32,405 nt of DNA, from assembly GCA_003219125.1 (NCBI GenBank), contig QHPP01000107.1, forward strand, positions 1 through 32,405. Direction: 5' to 3'. Numbering within the stretch: the stretch's first letter is position 1; every line of letters starts with the position of its first letter. Made by a program: the position numbers and the translations under genes. Origin of the DNA: Verrucomicrobiota bacterium. GTDB taxonomy: Bacteria; Verrucomicrobiota; Verrucomicrobiia; Chthoniobacterales; UBA10450. Shown one piece after another: positions 30,610 to 32,405 of this stretch. The notes beneath the pieces are model-generated. The model saw only the letters and a program-made list of their open reading frames with translations, made no database searches and had not been told where the DNA came from.

Positions 30610-30834
30610 ATTTTACGCGCGGAAACGCCACCTTCAGCAGCAATTTCCGTCCTCACTGTATACGCGATTTTTTAGGGGATGCCAGTTGGCCGCATGGAGC
30701 ATGGAGCATCGCTGTGCCGGCAACGGTTGTTGTGGCAATTATAAAGACGCCTGCGCAAAATAAAAAATAAAGCAAAAAAAGCATTGAACGCTTAGAGGCG
30801 TTTTGAGTATTCGTCGGTTTGAACCCAACAAAAT

Positions 30835-32405
30835 ATGAACAACGTCCAACTTAATGAGTGCGGATTATTCCGTAAAAGTGCGGTTCTGCTGGCGATCTTT
30901 TTCGCCATTGTCTTAAACGTTCCGGCGCAGGTCCCCTCTCCCGTGCCTGCCGCAGCGGGCGCGCGAGATGCCCAGGGAAATCTTTTGCCGGGGGCAAGCG
31001 CGACGGCGGAGCGCGTCATCGTTACCGGTTCAAACATTCCGACGGCGGAGGAAGTCGGACCGAATCCGGTCGACATCTACAACCAGGAAACGATGAGCAA
31101 ATCGGGGGAGCGCACGACGGAACAATTTCTCCAAAGCCTTCCGACCGTTAACGCGAACATCATTCCACAATCCAACAACGAGAACGGCAGCAATACAGCG
31201 GTGGGCGCCGCGACCATCGCCCTGCGTGGCTTCGATGCGCGCGCCACTCTCATTCTGATCGATGGCCGACGCGTCGCTCCCTATCCGACGGGGAACAATC
31301 CTGGGTTGGTTAACGTCATGTTCGTCGATCTCAATTCCATTCCGGCGGCTGCGATCGATAGCATAGAGATTTTGAAAGATGGCGCTTCCACCACGTATGG
31401 CGCAGATGCCGTCGCCGGGGTGGTCAACATCAAACTACGTCACGATTATCAAAACTACGCGGAAACGAGCATCCAATACGGCAACACAGAGCACGAAGAT
31501 TCGGGTGAGTTCCTCGCCCAGGCAATTTTCGGCGTGGGCGATAACACCACCAACATCACCGGAGTGTTGAATTATTACCACCGCAATTCCATCTTCCAGC
31601 GCGACCGCGCATATTCCATCGTACCCCCGTTCCTTAGCTCAAACAACAGCCCATATAATCTTTCACTTAGCAGCGACGTTGCGGCAGCGGCAGGCGGACC
31701 AAATTTGAGCCCTGGAGGGACCATATTCGCCAGCCCGCCGGATTTAACCAACGGACTAGCTCCGGCCAACAGCTATCTCTACGGCACTAGCCGCGTCCGA
31801 GCACTTGGCGGTCAGCGACCGGGGTTTGACTTCAATCTGTTCGCTTCCTCCTTCCCCGACAGCGAGCGCTACGGGGGTTATCTCGCCGCTGATCACAAAA
31901 TCTTCGGCGATCAGATGGTTCTCTACGCCGACGCTTACTACCAAAACGTGAAAACGCATAATGAGGCGGCGCCGCCCGCAACCGGTAATTTCGAGACCAA
32001 AGGCCAGACCACCATCGCCATTCCACCACACTCGCCCATTGCCCCCGGCGCCGAACCACCGAACACCCCCACGCATCTCGAGACTGGTGTTCCGGCCAAT
32101 GCATTCAATCCCTTTAATCCTTTCGAGCAAATCATCTCGGGCTCGACCCGCGCTCGCCTAGCTGACTTTGGGAATCGCTTATTCGACAATGATACTGATG
32201 CCGTTCTTGCAACTCTCGGCGTCAAAGGCGACAAACTATTCGATGGAACCTGGGGCTACGACGCCGGCTGGCGCTACAGCCAGCTTAAGAACGTCCAGGT
32301 CGGCCAGCAGGTGTCGGCGACGCGCTTTAATCGTATCTTGAACGCAGCCGATCCTATCTTTGATCCGAACTCCCCAGAATTTATCGGGACGACTGTACCA
32401 TTCAA
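30835..32405 (+). CDS. TonB-dependent outer-membrane receptor, N-terminal part (continues past the window)
   Basis: At least 523 residues, open to the window end. ATG 30835 is followed by a signal peptide (KSAVLLAIFFAIVLNVPAQ). A Pro/Ala-rich spacer comes next, then the plug domain: ERVIVTGSNIPTAEEVGPNP, TTEQFLQSLPTVNAN, IALRGFDARATLILIDGRRV and DSIEILKDGASTTYGADAVAG. Beta-barrel strands follow (YGGYLAADHKIFGDQMVLYA and others). It imports a siderophore, cobalamin or glycan across the outer membrane with TonB energy; the substrate is not visible. The 225-nt gap before it has a short inverted repeat AACGC/GCGTT (30787-30802) and a CATGGAG direct repeat, but no clear promoter. Confidence 0.9.
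   Translation, partial: MNNVQLNECGLFRKSAVLLAIFFAIVLNVPAQVPSPVPAAAGARDAQGNLLPGASATAERVIVTGSNIPTAEEVGPNPVDIYNQETMSKSGERTTEQFLQSLPTVNANIIPQSNNENGSNTAVGAATIALRGFDARATLILIDGRRVAPYPTGNNPGLVNVMFVDLNSIPAAAIDSIEILKDGASTTYGADAVAGVVNIKLRHDYQNYAETSIQYGNTEHEDSGEFLAQAIFGVGDNTTNITGVLNYYHRNSIFQRDRAYSIVPPFLSSNNSPYNLSLSSDVAAAAGGPNLSPGGTIFASPPDLTNGLAPANSYLYGTSRVRALGGQRPGFDFNLFASSFPDSERYGGYLAADHKIFGDQMVLYADAYYQNVKTHNEAAPPATGNFETKGQTTIAIPPHSPIAPGAEPPNTPTHLETGVPANAFNPFNPFEQIISGSTRARLADFGNRLFDNDTDAVLATLGVKGDKLFDGTWGYDAGWRYSQLKNVQVGQQVSATRFNRILNAADPIFDPNSPEFIGTTVPF

Noticed and set aside
30784-30812. A sigma-70 promoter (TTGAAC, 17 nt, GTATTC) before the TonB-dependent receptor
   Set aside because: The -10 match is poor and the -35 overlaps a short inverted repeat; not enough support for a feature.

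Overview
The window reads as chromosomal DNA of a Gram-negative, probably soil-dwelling bacterium. A TonB-dependent receptor, lipoprotein and signal-peptide proteins, an AsmA-like protein and a TMTC-like TPR membrane protein point to a diderm. The style (small palindromic repeats in many gaps, short operons, moderately high GC) suggests Verrucomicrobiota (Chthoniobacter/Udaeobacter-like). That placement is inference from gene content; no rRNA is present.

Layout. 1-5.9 kb: end of an imidazolonepropionase-like amidohydrolase, an AsmA-like protein, a CDGSH Fe-S protein, a secreted prolyl oligopeptidase, an NlpC/P60 hydrolase and SufE. 6.07-10.17 kb: carB, the large subunit of carbamoyl-phosphate synthase, interrupted twice without loss of frame. 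10.2-12.4 kb: cyclophilin, an AguB-like amidase and Cu/Zn SOD. 12.45-15.2 kb: a c-di-AMP (ydaO/yuaA) riboswitch ahead of an SPFH membrane protein, then a YhaM-like HD exoribonuclease. 15.2-19 kb: an orphan DNA methyltransferase (minus), thiG, two coupled small minus-strand ORFs, then a LOR/SDH-type small domain next to an arginine-dihydrolase-like enzyme. 19-23.9 kb: PolX (minus), lytic transglycosylase (minus), PriA (plus). 23.9-27.6 kb: a NitT/TauT-type ABC transporter operon ending in a sulfotransferase. 27.8-30.6 kb (minus): TMTC-like TPR protein, family 2 glycosyltransferase, tRNA-Thr. 30.8 kb to the end: start of a TonB-dependent receptor.

The most striking feature is a family of palindromic repeat units. 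A unit consists of 19-nt hairpins (8-bp stem, 3-nt loop) in a fixed order and spacing: hairpin-6-hairpin-12-hairpin-6-hairpin in the two carB copies, and 5/10/5 in intergenic copies. One complete unit forms the left end of a 780-bp element carrying a REP-associated tyrosine (Y1) transposase. That element sits in frame inside carB and is exactly 260 codons long. A second, transposase-less unit of about 108 bp (36 codons) sits in frame further along carB. Removing both leaves a CarB of about 1068 residues, a normal length. The two coding copies are read in the same frame and give related peptides (GFQPxSA ... GSLPAxSG). Related hairpins lie in several intergenic gaps and at the 3' end of the methyltransferase gene. 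The picture is a RAYT plus non-autonomous REP-like elements that tolerate, or are selected for, in-frame insertion into an essential gene.

Other palindromic families (three GTCATCC-ended elements, a long inverted repeat covering the aguB start region, and one upstream of thiG) add to a repeat-rich but otherwise housekeeping region.
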